Part shown: one piece after another, positions 16,201 through 25,822 of the stretch
Numbering within the stretch: the first letter of the stretch is position 1
How the letters are laid out: each line of letters opens with the position of its first letter
The notes under the pieces: generated by a model
What the model was told of the DNA's origin: nothing
Database searches by the model: none
What the model saw: the letters and a program-made list of their open reading frames with translations, nothing else
Program-made: the position numbers and the translations under genes
From: a virus
DNA length: 31,454 nucleotides
Direction: 5' to 3' (one strand)
Virus record (IMG/VR): IMGVR_UViG_3300034946_000431
Location: 1 to 31,454 of that record

Positions 16201-17169
16201 CTATACAGCGGCTAGTTTTTTAGATTTAAGTTTTCCTTCTAACACTAATAACTCATCTTGGTTATCTTCGTTAATTAAAAACTTTACTAATTCTTGTTCT
16301 TCTTTTGCTATCTCATATTCTCCTTCATAAACTACACCACTTGGCTTAATTCTATAAATTGAATGTTGAATAGCTTGTTTAACTAAATCCTTAATATGGA
16401 GTAAATCATCTTTCATGTTAGAAAATCTGTTAAATACTTCTACAGGATTTAATCCTTTAAAGTTACCAGATTTAACTTCTGCTTGCTTTAACAAGGTATC
16501 TACTTGATTATAAACAGTTTCCTCTTTTGTGTCACTGCTAATAGGAAGTCCTAAAAGTCTTGCAACTTTTCTTTTCTTCTCAATACTCATGCTATCAAAG
16601 CTAATAATAGCTCTGTTGATAAGTTGCTTTTTCTTGTAAACAAGTGCAGTTTCAATCTCATCATCTACTATATAATACTGTGTATCTGCTGGAAACTCTC
16701 CTCGTTCCCAAGCTTGATAACTAGATGCAATAGTTGGATGTACTCTTAACCATGCAAATGCTAGTTCTTGAAAAGTTTGATTTAAATCAAACAAGTTATC
16801 ACCGTCTAACAGTTTAACAGGTTTAACATGTAAATCATCATTTGTACCAGTTGACTTACCATAGTTCCAAAATGCTGCTCTAGGTCCTAAATCAATATCT
16901 CCAATTTCATTTTGAAGTCTATCTCTAAGTTCCGTAACTCTTTCTATTTCAAGTTCTTTCTCTGTTGGATCCTGAATACGTTTAATGTAAGAAGCTGTAG
17001 GATCTAATCCTGTTCTATACTTACCGTCTAATTCTTTATAAGGATACTTAAAAACTCCTGTTCCAGGGATTCTACTTAATCCTTGGTTAGCAAGTCCGCT
17101 ATCCATAGTTTGTAACTGAGAACTATTATACTCTCTCTTTATTGTAGAGACTTTTCCTATTTTACCCAT
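16201..17169 (-). CDS. Conserved crAss-like virion protein of unknown role
   Basis: The 322-residue product lies directly after the major capsid gene. It starts with a basic segment (MGKIGKVSTIKREYN), followed by a long helical charged part (about residues 70-95, EKELEIERVTELRDRLQNEI), an aromatic part (AFAWLRVHPTIASSYQAW) and a charged C-terminal helix (EYEIAKEEQELVKFLINEDN). I recognise the position and character from crAss-like capsid blocks but no function is known to me. The 162-base gap upstream is unusually structured (see separate entry). A cargo or head protein is possible. Confidence 0.55.
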   Translation of the reverse strand: MGKIGKVSTIKREYNSSQLQTMDSGLANQGLSRIPGTGVFKYPYKELDGKYRTGLDPTASYIKRIQDPTEKELEIERVTELRDRLQNEIGDIDLGPRAAFWNYGKSTGTNDDLHVKPVKLLDGDNLFDLNQTFQELAFAWLRVHPTIASSYQAWERGEFPADTQYYIVDDEIETALVYKKKQLINRAIISFDSMSIEKKRKVARLLGLPISSDTKEETVYNQVDTLLKQAEVKSGNFKGLNPVEVFNRFSNMKDDLLHIKDLVKQAIQHSIYRIKPSGVVYEGEYEIAKEEQELVKFLINEDNQDELLVLEGKLKSKKLAAV

Positions 17170-17331
17170 AATGTAGTTTAATTAATTTTTGGTTTATTCT
17201 TGTAGAGTGTCCTGATCAAACAGATAGGATCTAGTCCAACACTCTGGTATTTATGAGAAAGCAACCTCCCTCTAAGGAGGGACAGGGTGTGTGAGGAAGG
17301 AGCTTCTCTGTAATATTTACTATTACGTTTA
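17170..17331 (-). promoter_or_regulatory. Structured intergenic region after the major capsid gene
   Basis: This gap contains several inverted repeats: AGAGTGT/ACACTCT (17204-17210 with 17239-17245), TCCCTC/GAGGGA (17267-17272 with 17277-17282) and GAAG/CTTC (17296-17299 with 17303-17306). None is followed by a clear T run on the minus strand, so they are not ordinary terminators. They could protect the 3' end of the capsid mRNA, attenuate transcription or hold a promoter for the next gene. Confidence 0.5.
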
Positions 17332-18888
17332 TTAGAATTGTGGAATCTCTTCGATCAACACAGTTCTTGATAAATCTTCAATGAAAACATCGCAACGATC
17401 TTTCATCCAGATTTCGTATCCTGGGAATTTATTAGCAGAGCTCATTCCTTGAGATTTTGCAAATCCTAAGTGATGACGAGTTCCATCAATATAACCCCAA
17501 GTCATAGAAGGTGCACCCTTCATACGTACCTCACGGATATTGTTGATCATTGAACCATCAGATTCAGGAGATACATCAAATACCATAAATACAGGAGTAG
17601 ACTTCTTGTTTTGTCCAAATTCTAAGTTAGTTTGTGGTAAATCTAACTCTTTCAAGTGTACAAGTTCTACACGTCCAGTCTCACGAGTTACCATCGCATC
17701 AAATGCAAAGTTGTAAGTGATTGACTGTCCTTCTCCTTGTAGATATCTGTTTCCAGAATCTGCCATGAAAGTTAATCCAGAGTTTAATGCATCATCTTTT
17801 AAAGCTTGTTGGAATACATCGAATCCAGCTTCATTAGTATACATCTTAACTCGTCTATCTTTAACATCCACTCGTCTGTAGAATAAATCTCCAAATACTG
17901 AACGTATTAAGTTAGCAGAAAACTCTCCACGGTTATACTGTACTAAGTTACCGTTATTTCTCATTCTGTGGTATACACCAGCAGAAGTTCTTTTCAATTC
18001 TTGTCTAGACCCATTTGTCTTAACTGTTCCAGGCTTTGCCCAGATCATACGCTTAACTTTAAGCTCAATCATAGACTTACGCATCCAGAACTCAACGAAA
18101 GGTTCCCATTTAACATCATTACGAGTTAGTGGTAATTGATTACGTCTTTGTGGAGCATATACTAAAATATCTAAAGCTTTACCTGAATTGTCTCTCAACA
18201 TTTTATCATCAGCCCATTCTGTAATTTTGTGCTCATAACCATATCCTGAACCTAATGATTCAAACATTGTTATTTTCTCACCTAATCTAGGAAGACCTAA
18301 TAAATCTTGATCAAATTCTCCAATTGCAGCATCGATCAATTCTAGCTCAATACCTGGCTGTAAGAATGTAGATGACATAAAATCTACTGTTGGATTATCA
18401 CTTACAAGTGTAACTGAATATAACCAACCAGCATTCCAAGGCTGTGGATCTTTTATCACATATAGACGTGGTCCATATTGACGTGTTCCTACAGAAATGA
18501 TAGCGTTTTTAGAAAATTCATTTGTATCTAATACAAGTTGAAATTCTTGACCATCAATACCTGGTTTAGCTAAATCAGATGTAGTTGCTGGAATATCAAT
18601 GATTTTTGGAAATTTGTATGGTACAGCGATGTCCCATTTCCAAGAGTCACTATTCGTATCAATGAAGTACGGTGTGCTCTTATTAATCATATCTAAGAAA
18701 TCATTGCTATACAATGATGATTGAGTATACAGACTGATAATTTTCTTATCATAATCTGCAGGCTCTGTTGAGTGGAAGCTTTCCAAGTGATTTGCATCTG
18801 TCAGTTTCCCTACAGCACGCTTATCCATGGACGCAACTCTCGCATAAGTAAAACCAGTTAATCCTGGTATAGTTTGAACGTTTGACAT
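17332..18888 (-). CDS. Major capsid protein (crAss-like)
   Basis: The 518-residue product matches the crAss-like major capsid protein in length and feel: an N-terminal arm (about residues 1-60), a beta-rich body with YGPRLYVIKDPQPWNAGWLY (about residues 137-156) and a C-terminal domain ending in ELDLPQTNLEF and a long region with conserved Gly/Pro positions. It forms the icosahedral shell with an HK97-type fold. The gene sits directly after the scaffold-like gene, in the usual order portal, scaffold, capsid. Its coding sequence is richer in G+C than the neighbouring genes by eye, consistent with high expression. Recognition is by overall pattern and position. Confidence 0.85.
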   Translation of the reverse strand: MSNVQTIPGLTGFTYARVASMDKRAVGKLTDANHLESFHSTEPADYDKKIISLYTQSSLYSNDFLDMINKSTPYFIDTNSDSWKWDIAVPYKFPKIIDIPATTSDLAKPGIDGQEFQLVLDTNEFSKNAIISVGTRQYGPRLYVIKDPQPWNAGWLYSVTLVSDNPTVDFMSSTFLQPGIELELIDAAIGEFDQDLLGLPRLGEKITMFESLGSGYGYEHKITEWADDKMLRDNSGKALDILVYAPQRRNQLPLTRNDVKWEPFVEFWMRKSMIELKVKRMIWAKPGTVKTNGSRQELKRTSAGVYHRMRNNGNLVQYNRGEFSANLIRSVFGDLFYRRVDVKDRRVKMYTNEAGFDVFQQALKDDALNSGLTFMADSGNRYLQGEGQSITYNFAFDAMVTRETGRVELVHLKELDLPQTNLEFGQNKKSTPVFMVFDVSPESDGSMINNIREVRMKGAPSMTWGYIDGTRHHLGFAKSQGMSSANKFPGYEIWMKDRCDVFIEDLSRTVLIEEIPQF

Positions 18889-18921
18889 GTTATTCGTTTA
18901 TTAATTATTAATTACTGATTA

Positions 18922-20190
18922 TTATAAAAACCACGATGGGGCTTTAGATCCTTTTTTATTTGACTTGTTACTTTTACTTTTTGTAACTTGTCTAGCGACT
19001 TCCCCAAATAATTTGTTTGCCTGTTTAGAGGCACCCTTTCTTTGTATGGTAGATAACGTAGGATCTTTTTCTAAAACTTTCATTAAAAGTCCAACTTTTA
19101 CTTTCATTTCATGATTTTCAGGTCTTTTTAAATCTAAAATAGCACGATCAAAATCAGTAAGGTTTTCTCCAGCAGGAGTTTTCCACTTATCCACTAATAG
19201 GAAATCTTGTAGTTCGTTTGCTAAATTAGAATTAATTGGTATTCCATCAAATTCTTTTTCTTCTAGCTTATTTGATAATATAGACTGAACATTTTGTATA
19301 TATTGATTCTTTATATGAGTTTTTTGCTCTTGAACCTGTGCAGCTTCGTTATCTAGTTTTTGAAGCTTTTTAGCTTCTTTCTTTACTAATACTTTATGAT
19401 GTCTTGTAGCAACAGTGTCTAAATCACCGTAGTTCTGCAATCTTTCAATTTCTTTACTTATGTCTTCTGGTTCAAACCCTTGATCAGATAATGCTTGTTT
19501 CATTATTGAAACTTGGTTTTGCTCTTTTGATAAATCCATCTCTGAGAAATTTACAACATTATTATATGCTCCAAAATACTCTTTAGGATCTACACCTTTT
19601 ACAAAAATAGAATCAAATGCATTTTGGTAATCTTCTCCAAATTGACCAATGAAGTTTTGAACTAATTCTGTAGCTCCTTTCTTCTTCTCAGCGTTAAATC
19701 TTTCTAGAAACTCTTCTGGTGTATTAATAGAAACTTCTTCATCTTCTCCTTTATTAAATACTCCTAAGTTAAATAGATCATTTGATAAAGCAGTAAATTT
19801 ATTATCATCTTCTTCTTCATCATCATCATCACCAAGTTCATCTAAATCCTCACTCGCTTTCTTTAAAGCATCATTTGGAGGATCTATCTCAGTATCATCT
19901 TCATCATCTTCTTCACTATCAGTTAAAAAATCAGCGATTAATGATTCCCCTGATTGTTTTTCTTCATCAGTTTTACCATCTACACTTTTAGGAGGTGTGA
20001 TATCTTTTCCTCTTAGAGGATCATCGTTTGTTTCTTCTTTTGGACTTTCTATTTCGTTTACTATGGCTGTAACATCTTCAGGATTACCTGAAGCAGTTTC
20101 TGGAGCCATTAGATCATTCAACAGTTGAGCATCACCTGCTCCTGTTTCCATAGTATTTTCTATACCAAAAGGATTACTCTTGTCAGACAT
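18922..20190 (-). CDS. Acidic scaffold-like protein
   Basis: The 422-residue product has a long acidic stretch (about residues 75-135, with runs such as EEDDEDDTEIDP and DDDDEEEDDN), followed by a helical, coiled-coil-like middle (LDNEAAQVQEQKTHIKNQYI) and a basic C-terminal end (SKSNKSNKKGSKAPSWFL). An acidic N-terminal half and a basic C-terminal tail, placed between the portal and the major capsid genes, fit a capsid scaffolding protein whose basic tail contacts the coat. I see no protease motif. Function is inferred from position and composition. Confidence 0.7.
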   Translation of the reverse strand: MSDKSNPFGIENTMETGAGDAQLLNDLMAPETASGNPEDVTAIVNEIESPKEETNDDPLRGKDITPPKSVDGKTDEEKQSGESLIADFLTDSEEDDEDDTEIDPPNDALKKASEDLDELGDDDDEEEDDNKFTALSNDLFNLGVFNKGEDEEVSINTPEEFLERFNAEKKKGATELVQNFIGQFGEDYQNAFDSIFVKGVDPKEYFGAYNNVVNFSEMDLSKEQNQVSIMKQALSDQGFEPEDISKEIERLQNYGDLDTVATRHHKVLVKKEAKKLQKLDNEAAQVQEQKTHIKNQYIQNVQSILSNKLEEKEFDGIPINSNLANELQDFLLVDKWKTPAGENLTDFDRAILDLKRPENHEMKVKVGLLMKVLEKDPTLSTIQRKGASKQANKLFGEVARQVTKSKSNKSNKKGSKAPSWFL

Positions 20191-20331
20191 ATGTAGTTAT
20201 ATTTTATTAAAAATTGGTTTTATTTGAATAAAATTAGAATAACACTATGTATCTACAAAGGATATTTCACTTTTTTGTAAAATATTTATGCATAATATAG
20301 CATTAACTTTTTTAGTAACTAACTGGGTTAG
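20191..20331 (-). promoter_or_regulatory. AT-rich gap between portal and scaffold genes
   Basis: This 141-base gap is very AT-rich. A minus-strand CCTTTG box with TA three bases upstream is near, but does not exactly match, the Bacteroidota -7 element, so an extra promoter for the scaffold and capsid genes is possible but unproven. A short perfect 8-base-pair hairpin overlaps its left end (see separate entry). Confidence 0.3.
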
Positions 20332-20341
20332 TTATTTTTTT
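20316..20341 (+). terminator. Weak plus-strand hairpin with T run at the portal stop codon
   Basis: TAACTAAC/GTTAGTTA (20316-20323 with 20327-20334) closes a 3-base loop and is followed by seven T on the plus strand. It overlaps the portal stop codon. On the minus strand the same hairpin lacks a T run, so it points against the late operon and could stop antisense transcription. The stem is AT-rich and weak. Confidence 0.35.
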
Positions 20342-22911
20342 CTTCCTTTTGCATTCATTTTAGCAACAGCTAAATCGTTTGCTTGGTTATCTCTAGCTAG
20401 TGATATTTTCTCTCTTTCAATTTGTAATTTTTGTTGAGCTAAACTATTTTTAGAATTTATGTCAGCCATCTTACTATCATAATTTTTTCTAGCAGTAGAT
20501 TGTTGAATTGATAATCTTTCTATCTCTAACGAGTCTGGGCTACCAGAGTTATCTAAATCTTGAGTTGCTGTGCCCTCTTTAGACATTGCACTTATTATAG
20601 CAATCTCTTTCTTGTTTACACGATCAAGTTCATTCTGATAGTTTTCATTAGCAGTTTTTTGAGCAGTCATTTGTTGTGCTTGTTGCATTTGAGCTTCAGC
20701 CATTTTACCTTGTTGCTCCATTTGAGCTTGTTGCTGCTGTTGAGCTGCTTGTTGTTGTTGCAATTGCTGATCTCTTAAGTCCTTAAAAGTTTTCTTCATC
20801 TCTCTCATAGACTTGGTGCTATAAAGTTCAATGATATCATATAGACTTCCACCATTTTGAATAAGTGCTTGAGACAGTTGTCTAAGCTCATTAAACATTT
20901 GTGTATCTTCTGGTCTATTTGTTGGAAACACTTTTAAATCACGAAGTTTTAATTCATTTCCATTAACTTGTACAAATGCAGATTCTCCTTCTGATGTTAT
21001 ATAAGAAAGGGTAGATTGAGGTTTAGCACTTTGTATATATTGAGAAGCATCTATTATTGCCTGATACAACTGACCTGTTACATACTCGTGTGCAACGAAT
21101 AGAGGCTCTGTCTGAGAGTAACTCTGTTGCATAGCAGTATTTGTACCTGTAGCTGTTTCTGATGCAGCTATAGAACCCATACGCTGTCTAGACATACCTA
21201 TTAGTTCCCAACATTCTATTTTCATTTGTTGAGCTAAGTTATAGCGAGATTGTATTTCTTGTGTACGTGTAAGATCTAAAGATGTAAATTGATTAAAGCT
21301 ACTTGGTGCTTTTAAATTCTCTGGACTATCATCAATAAATACAACACCACGTTCTCTAGCTTCCATTTCCCACATATCTAATGCATCTTGTGCATCACCA
21401 TCTTTAGGAACTGGTATATGTCTAAGTGACATCAATTGCACCTTACCAACTTCTTTTTCTAAAAGTTTATACAATTGGTTCATACAAACATTATATATAG
21501 TTTGAAAAGGTTTCATTAGATCTACTAAAGATCTTGCCTCTGTATTCTTTTGCTCATACACTGTACCTATAATTGGACAATAGTCTAATAGTTTATAAGG
21601 TTTAACATGGTAAATGTCTGGACCAATTTTAGTTCCTTGATACCATTGGTTAATCCATCCCCACTCTAAAGATACCTGTGTAGGCATATCTCCTGACTTG
21701 TAGTCTTCAGTAACTAAAGCAGATTGTTCGTTACCCATTTCATCTTCATAAATAACTTTACCTATTTTCTTTTTAGAAACCCAATAACTTCTTAAAACTA
21801 CATATTTATATCCAAATGAAGATACATTACTTGTAAGTCCTAGAAAGTCACGAAGACCATCATTGTTTTCCTTCATTTCACTTTCTATAATCATCCGTGT
21901 TTGTAATACCAATGGATCATAGGTGTCATACATTACAGAGTCTTCTCCAGGCGTAACATCAGGATTTCCAAGGTTAGATTCTCTTACATTAATTAAACCA
22001 TAATCTTGTATTGAGCTTCTTAAATGATCTATTTCATCTTTAGTCAAATCTGGAAAAGCTTCTATTATTTCTGATATTTCCATAACCTCAACAGTACCAG
22101 CAGCATATGCTCCGTTACTTCTTCCTGATGGATCAGATATATATTTTTTATCTGGTGTAGTTAAGAACCAAGTATTTTTTGGATTGGCTACTTCTATGTT
22201 AAAACCTAATTTAGAGTTATCCTCATAGATATGATAAAACTCTCTAGCAGATATAAGTAAATCTCTAAAAGCATCTTCACTTTTTTCTTTTATATGAAAA
22301 TCTGCTTTGTTACAAGTAAGTGTATGATTTGCCCATTTTTCTGCAACAGATGTATATGAATCAAGTTCTTCTTTTACTTGCTCCATTGTAATAGCTTCTA
22401 CATCTTCCATTGATATTTCTTCGCCAGACATAGCTGCTTGAGCCATTACTTGTTGCTTAACTTGATTGATTACATAAGCTTTTAATGTATCAGTTTTAAA
22501 CTGTAACTCTTGAGCTTTACTATCATCATCAAAAGCTTTTACTCTGTAAGAGTCAGGTCTTTTGCTTATTTCACCAACAAGTTCATTAACTGGTGTTGTA
22601 ACAATTGAATAATGTTTTACATATCCAGGAAGACCTAAGTCCTTCTCTAGCATATCTGTAAAACTTTTAACTTCAGGTTCGTCTATTGCAAAGTCTTCTC
22701 TTCTTAGAATACCTTTCATCAAATCATAGTTAGGTACAAATGTATCTTTATTCCTAATATATTCTGCATAAGCTTTATTAGAAAAATAGTCCATGGTATT
22801 TTTTATCCAACTATCATCTTCCTTTTGCTTTTTTGTTTTAAACTGATCAGGGAAAATGTTTAAATAAGCATATCTAATGTTTTCCTCTTTTGTATATCTA
22901 ATAATGGCCAT
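20332..22911 (-). CDS. Portal protein
   Basis: The 859-residue product lies between terL and the scaffold-like gene, the position of the portal in crAss-like phages. It forms the dodecameric ring through which DNA passes. The N-terminal 600 residues are mixed helix and strand, including MKPFQTIYNVCMNQLYKLLE near residue 460, and a Gln-rich coiled segment is encoded by about positions 20640-20790 (about residues 707-757, QQLQQQQAAQQQQQAQ). The C-terminus is basic (MNAKGRKK). Length is usual for crAss-like portals. The start overlaps the terL stop by one base (TAATG). Identification is by position, length and overall pattern. Confidence 0.85.
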   Translation of the reverse strand: MAIIRYTKEENIRYAYLNIFPDQFKTKKQKEDDSWIKNTMDYFSNKAYAEYIRNKDTFVPNYDLMKGILRREDFAIDEPEVKSFTDMLEKDLGLPGYVKHYSIVTTPVNELVGEISKRPDSYRVKAFDDDSKAQELQFKTDTLKAYVINQVKQQVMAQAAMSGEEISMEDVEAITMEQVKEELDSYTSVAEKWANHTLTCNKADFHIKEKSEDAFRDLLISAREFYHIYEDNSKLGFNIEVANPKNTWFLTTPDKKYISDPSGRSNGAYAAGTVEVMEISEIIEAFPDLTKDEIDHLRSSIQDYGLINVRESNLGNPDVTPGEDSVMYDTYDPLVLQTRMIIESEMKENNDGLRDFLGLTSNVSSFGYKYVVLRSYWVSKKKIGKVIYEDEMGNEQSALVTEDYKSGDMPTQVSLEWGWINQWYQGTKIGPDIYHVKPYKLLDYCPIIGTVYEQKNTEARSLVDLMKPFQTIYNVCMNQLYKLLEKEVGKVQLMSLRHIPVPKDGDAQDALDMWEMEARERGVVFIDDSPENLKAPSSFNQFTSLDLTRTQEIQSRYNLAQQMKIECWELIGMSRQRMGSIAASETATGTNTAMQQSYSQTEPLFVAHEYVTGQLYQAIIDASQYIQSAKPQSTLSYITSEGESAFVQVNGNELKLRDLKVFPTNRPEDTQMFNELRQLSQALIQNGGSLYDIIELYSTKSMREMKKTFKDLRDQQLQQQQAAQQQQQAQMEQQGKMAEAQMQQAQQMTAQKTANENYQNELDRVNKKEIAIISAMSKEGTATQDLDNSGSPDSLEIERLSIQQSTARKNYDSKMADINSKNSLAQQKLQIEREKISLARDNQANDLAVAKMNAKGRKK

Positions 22912-24929
22912 TATGAGAATATTTTATGTTTAGAGCTGCTAAATACACCTCTAGATTTTGTAAATAATTTGTTTTTTTTGTTCTTATGCATAGCTGTTAA
23001 TCTAACATCGTCCTGTGCTCCCACCTTTCCAATAATTGGATCTAGTTTCATAGCAAGTCCTATAGCTAACTCAGCTGCAATAATTCTATCAAAGTTACCT
23101 GTTTCATTATACTGAATCATTTCTTCTAGTAATAATGGATCAAGTATTTTAGCCATACCTTTAGTACTAGATATAACCTCACCATCTTCATTAACTTCAG
23201 AAGCTACAATTTCTTCTGAATATTTCTTAAGACATCCATGTAAGAAGTCTCTAATCTTTTCTGATGATCTATGTATACCAAAGTCACGTCTTACAGTAGT
23301 ATTTGGTACAATTTCTTTTAACCAATTTGGTTGTCTCTCTAAATACTGACTATCTCCCTTAGCGATCATGTGATCAATAAAAGATATTTCATCATTCTCA
23401 CACAATGTTCTTGCGTTAAAGTATTTAATGAGGTAACGAGCTTGATTTTCCCAAGTTTCTTTCTTATCAGGACGTGCACAGTAACTTGCTACAAACATAT
23501 CCTGATATTTTTCACCAGCTATAGCATGCATCCTTTTATATATGTATACAGAACCTAATGAGCTACTATATGCAGACTTACCTTGTCTATATGGATCCAC
23601 CCCAGCTACATATAATCCATATGGTGGGTTTTCTATAGGAAATTCATATATCACTACAGGAGCATCTTTTAAGTCTGTATGCTTTAACGGAAAGTTGCTT
23701 ATAGGCATCTTATCTGTAAACTCATGCTTCACTCCTTCTCCATCATCAAATAGTATAACAGGTGTACCTGTTCTTTCTCCTTGTAATAGTCTAGTTTTTT
23801 GACGCTTTGCAGCTTCTAAGTCAAATATGTTCGTATCTTCATTTAAGAATATATCATCTACCTCTTGAGGATAGTACATCTTTTCTTTTAGATAAGCTAA
23901 TCTATCTCCAGCCTTTTTTAACCTTTCCAGGTTATCATTTGTAATCTTATCAGCCTTTTCCTTATTAGATACCATCATAGGTATGTCATGTAAGGGCGAA
24001 TCTTTTGGTTTATCTAAAAATTTACCAAGACTGCTGTCTTCTTTTGCTTCCATTCTATACTCATGACCAATAAATAACCCATGAATACGTTTATCATCTT
24101 TAGCATTGTTATATGTAAGAAAGTTAAAGTTCTCTACATCAAACATTAAGGACTTTGCATCCATAAACTTCTTCATATCCCCACCTGTACCTGTAAGTAT
24201 AGGACTACAACCCCAACCAAATGGTGTTGTGAATCCTGGAATAGCTGCCTGTAAACCTCTTAAGAAGTTACCTTTACCTATCTCATCAATGATCAATCTT
24301 CTAGGCTTTGTACCTGCAATAGCTTCTTCATTGTTACCATCATCTAGGTTACGAATAAGTATCTGTGAGAATGGCATTCTTTCACCAGCTCTAGTTTTAA
24401 TACCTAATGTAACTTGATTCTTCCAGTTATCTTCTACTCTTTGCCACCTCCAAGCTTTAGGTAAGAAGTTTAATCCTTTATCAATCTTATCTGTAATAAG
24501 TTTTATATCAGGAGAGTTTAGTCCTGCAATAACATTTTGTGAATTCTCATCAAACGTAGCTCCTTGTGCAATATAACTTGCTTCAATAACAGACTTTGCT
24601 AAACGTCTAATTCCTAGTATAACTAGTCCTTTCTTTTCTTTCTGTGCTCTGTCTATCTCATTAGTTACAAGCCACTCATTATCTCTTAGTAATGGATTTG
24701 CATACTTCTGGTTAATTCTACCATATTCATCAAGTATATCTACCTCTGTATGCCAAGCATTTAAATGCCAGTATAAGAAAGGGTTAATATAAGTACCATC
24801 CATCATACAACCGTTCATACTAAGCTCTTTATGAAAATTAAAGAACTCTGTGTACTCTTCAGAATCCTCATCTGGGACTCTTTTCTGGTTAATGAACCAT
24901 TCGTTGTAACTTATATTATGTAGTTTCAT
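22911..24929 (-). CDS. terL: Terminase large subunit
   Basis: The 672-residue product is the DNA-packaging motor and nuclease. The ATPase has a P-loop-like GIRRLAKS at residues 106-113, a Walker B RLIIDE at 211-216 and a coupling segment LTGTGG at 245-250. The RNase H-like nuclease has Asp445 in VAGVDPYRQG, Glu511 in RTLCENDE and Asp614 in NFDRIIAAE, the usual three acidic residues. The P-loop is not the textbook GxxxxGKS, since Leu-Ala replaces the usual Gly before Lys-Ser. The gene overlaps the portal by one base and directly abuts the upstream coiled-coil gene (TAA then ATG), so translation is coupled. Family and motif assignment are visible directly. Confidence 0.92.
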   Translation of the reverse strand: MKLHNISYNEWFINQKRVPDEDSEEYTEFFNFHKELSMNGCMMDGTYINPFLYWHLNAWHTEVDILDEYGRINQKYANPLLRDNEWLVTNEIDRAQKEKKGLVILGIRRLAKSVIEASYIAQGATFDENSQNVIAGLNSPDIKLITDKIDKGLNFLPKAWRWQRVEDNWKNQVTLGIKTRAGERMPFSQILIRNLDDGNNEEAIAGTKPRRLIIDEIGKGNFLRGLQAAIPGFTTPFGWGCSPILTGTGGDMKKFMDAKSLMFDVENFNFLTYNNAKDDKRIHGLFIGHEYRMEAKEDSSLGKFLDKPKDSPLHDIPMMVSNKEKADKITNDNLERLKKAGDRLAYLKEKMYYPQEVDDIFLNEDTNIFDLEAAKRQKTRLLQGERTGTPVILFDDGEGVKHEFTDKMPISNFPLKHTDLKDAPVVIYEFPIENPPYGLYVAGVDPYRQGKSAYSSSLGSVYIYKRMHAIAGEKYQDMFVASYCARPDKKETWENQARYLIKYFNARTLCENDEISFIDHMIAKGDSQYLERQPNWLKEIVPNTTVRRDFGIHRSSEKIRDFLHGCLKKYSEEIVASEVNEDGEVISSTKGMAKILDPLLLEEMIQYNETGNFDRIIAAELAIGLAMKLDPIIGKVGAQDDVRLTAMHKNKKNKLFTKSRGVFSSSKHKIFS

Positions 24930-25262
24930 TTACTTTCTGCTATCAGCAAAAGCTTTTGCCATTTGACCTAATTCTTGACCACCTCTTGTCTCAAGCTTCT
25001 TTTTTTCTTCTCTTTCACGTAGTTTGTTTACTTGATCAAGTAATGCTAGATAGTTCTTCATCATATCTTGAAGATATTTACCTTGTTGTTCTACTGTAGC
25101 TACAACTTGAGGAACTGCACCAGATTTAGTTTCTTTATAAGTGATTCTATCCTTAAGTTTATGTAAAGGATTGTCTTCAATATACTTTTGCCAGTTGCTT
25201 ATTTGACTTTCAGCCCAATCAAGCTCTGCGTTAATGTATGTAGTTTTCTTTGCTGTTGCCAT
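24930..25262 (-). CDS. Coiled-coil protein upstream of terL, candidate small terminase-like
   Basis: The 110-residue product is mostly helical with a strong coiled-coil pattern (about residues 65-95, LQDMMKNYLALLDQVNKLRE) and a charged Lys/Glu-rich segment (EREEKKKLETRGGQ). Position directly before terL with no gap suggests a partner in packaging, such as a small terminase subunit. That is inferred from location only; no DNA-binding motif is obvious. The start is 3 bases after the stop of the upstream gene. Confidence 0.5.
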   Translation of the reverse strand: MATAKKTTYINAELDWAESQISNWQKYIEDNPLHKLKDRITYKETKSGAVPQVVATVEQQGKYLQDMMKNYLALLDQVNKLREREEKKKLETRGGQELGQMAKAFADSRK

Positions 25263-25265
25263 ATG

Positions 25266-25535
25266 TTAATCTTCGTATTCATCAAAGGCTATGTTATAGA
25301 GGTTCTTTCCATCCATAATTATACTTTCTATGTCATCTTCCTGATGTGGAATATCCATATCTAAACTAGCTTGATAATTAATTAAGTTGTTATGTAGTTC
25401 TTTATCTGAGGTTGCCCATAGATCATTCATGTTTTTTGAATCTATAGCTGTAGCTATATGTTTACCTAGGGATATATCTGGATGTGATGTCTTTAACTCA
25501 GTTAATGTAGTTATAATTTTTTTGTAGAATTTCAT
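25266..25535 (-). CDS. Hypothetical protein
   Basis: An 89-residue, mostly helical protein with an acidic C-terminus (IAFDEYED end). I recognise no family, only that similar small genes occur before terL in crAss-like phages. Its ATG overlaps the stop of the upstream gene as ATGA. No catalytic or membrane motif is visible. Confidence 0.6.
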   Translation of the reverse strand: MKFYKKIITTLTELKTSHPDISLGKHIATAIDSKNMNDLWATSDKELHNNLINYQASLDMDIPHQEDDIESIIMDGKNLYNIAFDEYED

Positions 25536-25822
25536 ATTAGATCATTTATATCTTCATCAGTTAGTTTTTTATTTATCTCAATTTGAGGAAGGGAATCTGA
25601 TATACCTTCTTGATCCTGTTCTAATTCTAATTCTATTTCTGGAGGTGTGGAATAATACTCAGGTTTAATTGTCACCTTTATTCTATCACTCTCACCTTTA
25701 ATTTCGTTTTCTTCTCCTTCTATGTCAATAAAATCCACACCATCTTCAAACAAGTCTGCTAATATTTGCATCATTGCTGTTATTGGTATTTTAGTAAGCT
25801 TTAGAGTTCTTTTTTTTGACAT
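25532..25822 (-). CDS. Acidic hypothetical protein
   Basis: The 96-residue product has a basic N-terminal 15 residues and an acidic remainder (DFIDIEGEENEIKGESD, EIELELEQDQEG) ending in DEDINDLI. It has no recognisable domain. Its start overlaps the end of the upstream zinc-ribbon gene by 32 bases in another frame; an internal Met at residue 17 is the alternative start. Together with the neighbouring small genes it forms a packed cluster before terL. Confidence 0.55.
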   Translation of the reverse strand: MSKKRTLKLTKIPITAMMQILADLFEDGVDFIDIEGEENEIKGESDRIKVTIKPEYYSTPPEIELELEQDQEGISDSLPQIEINKKLTDEDINDLI

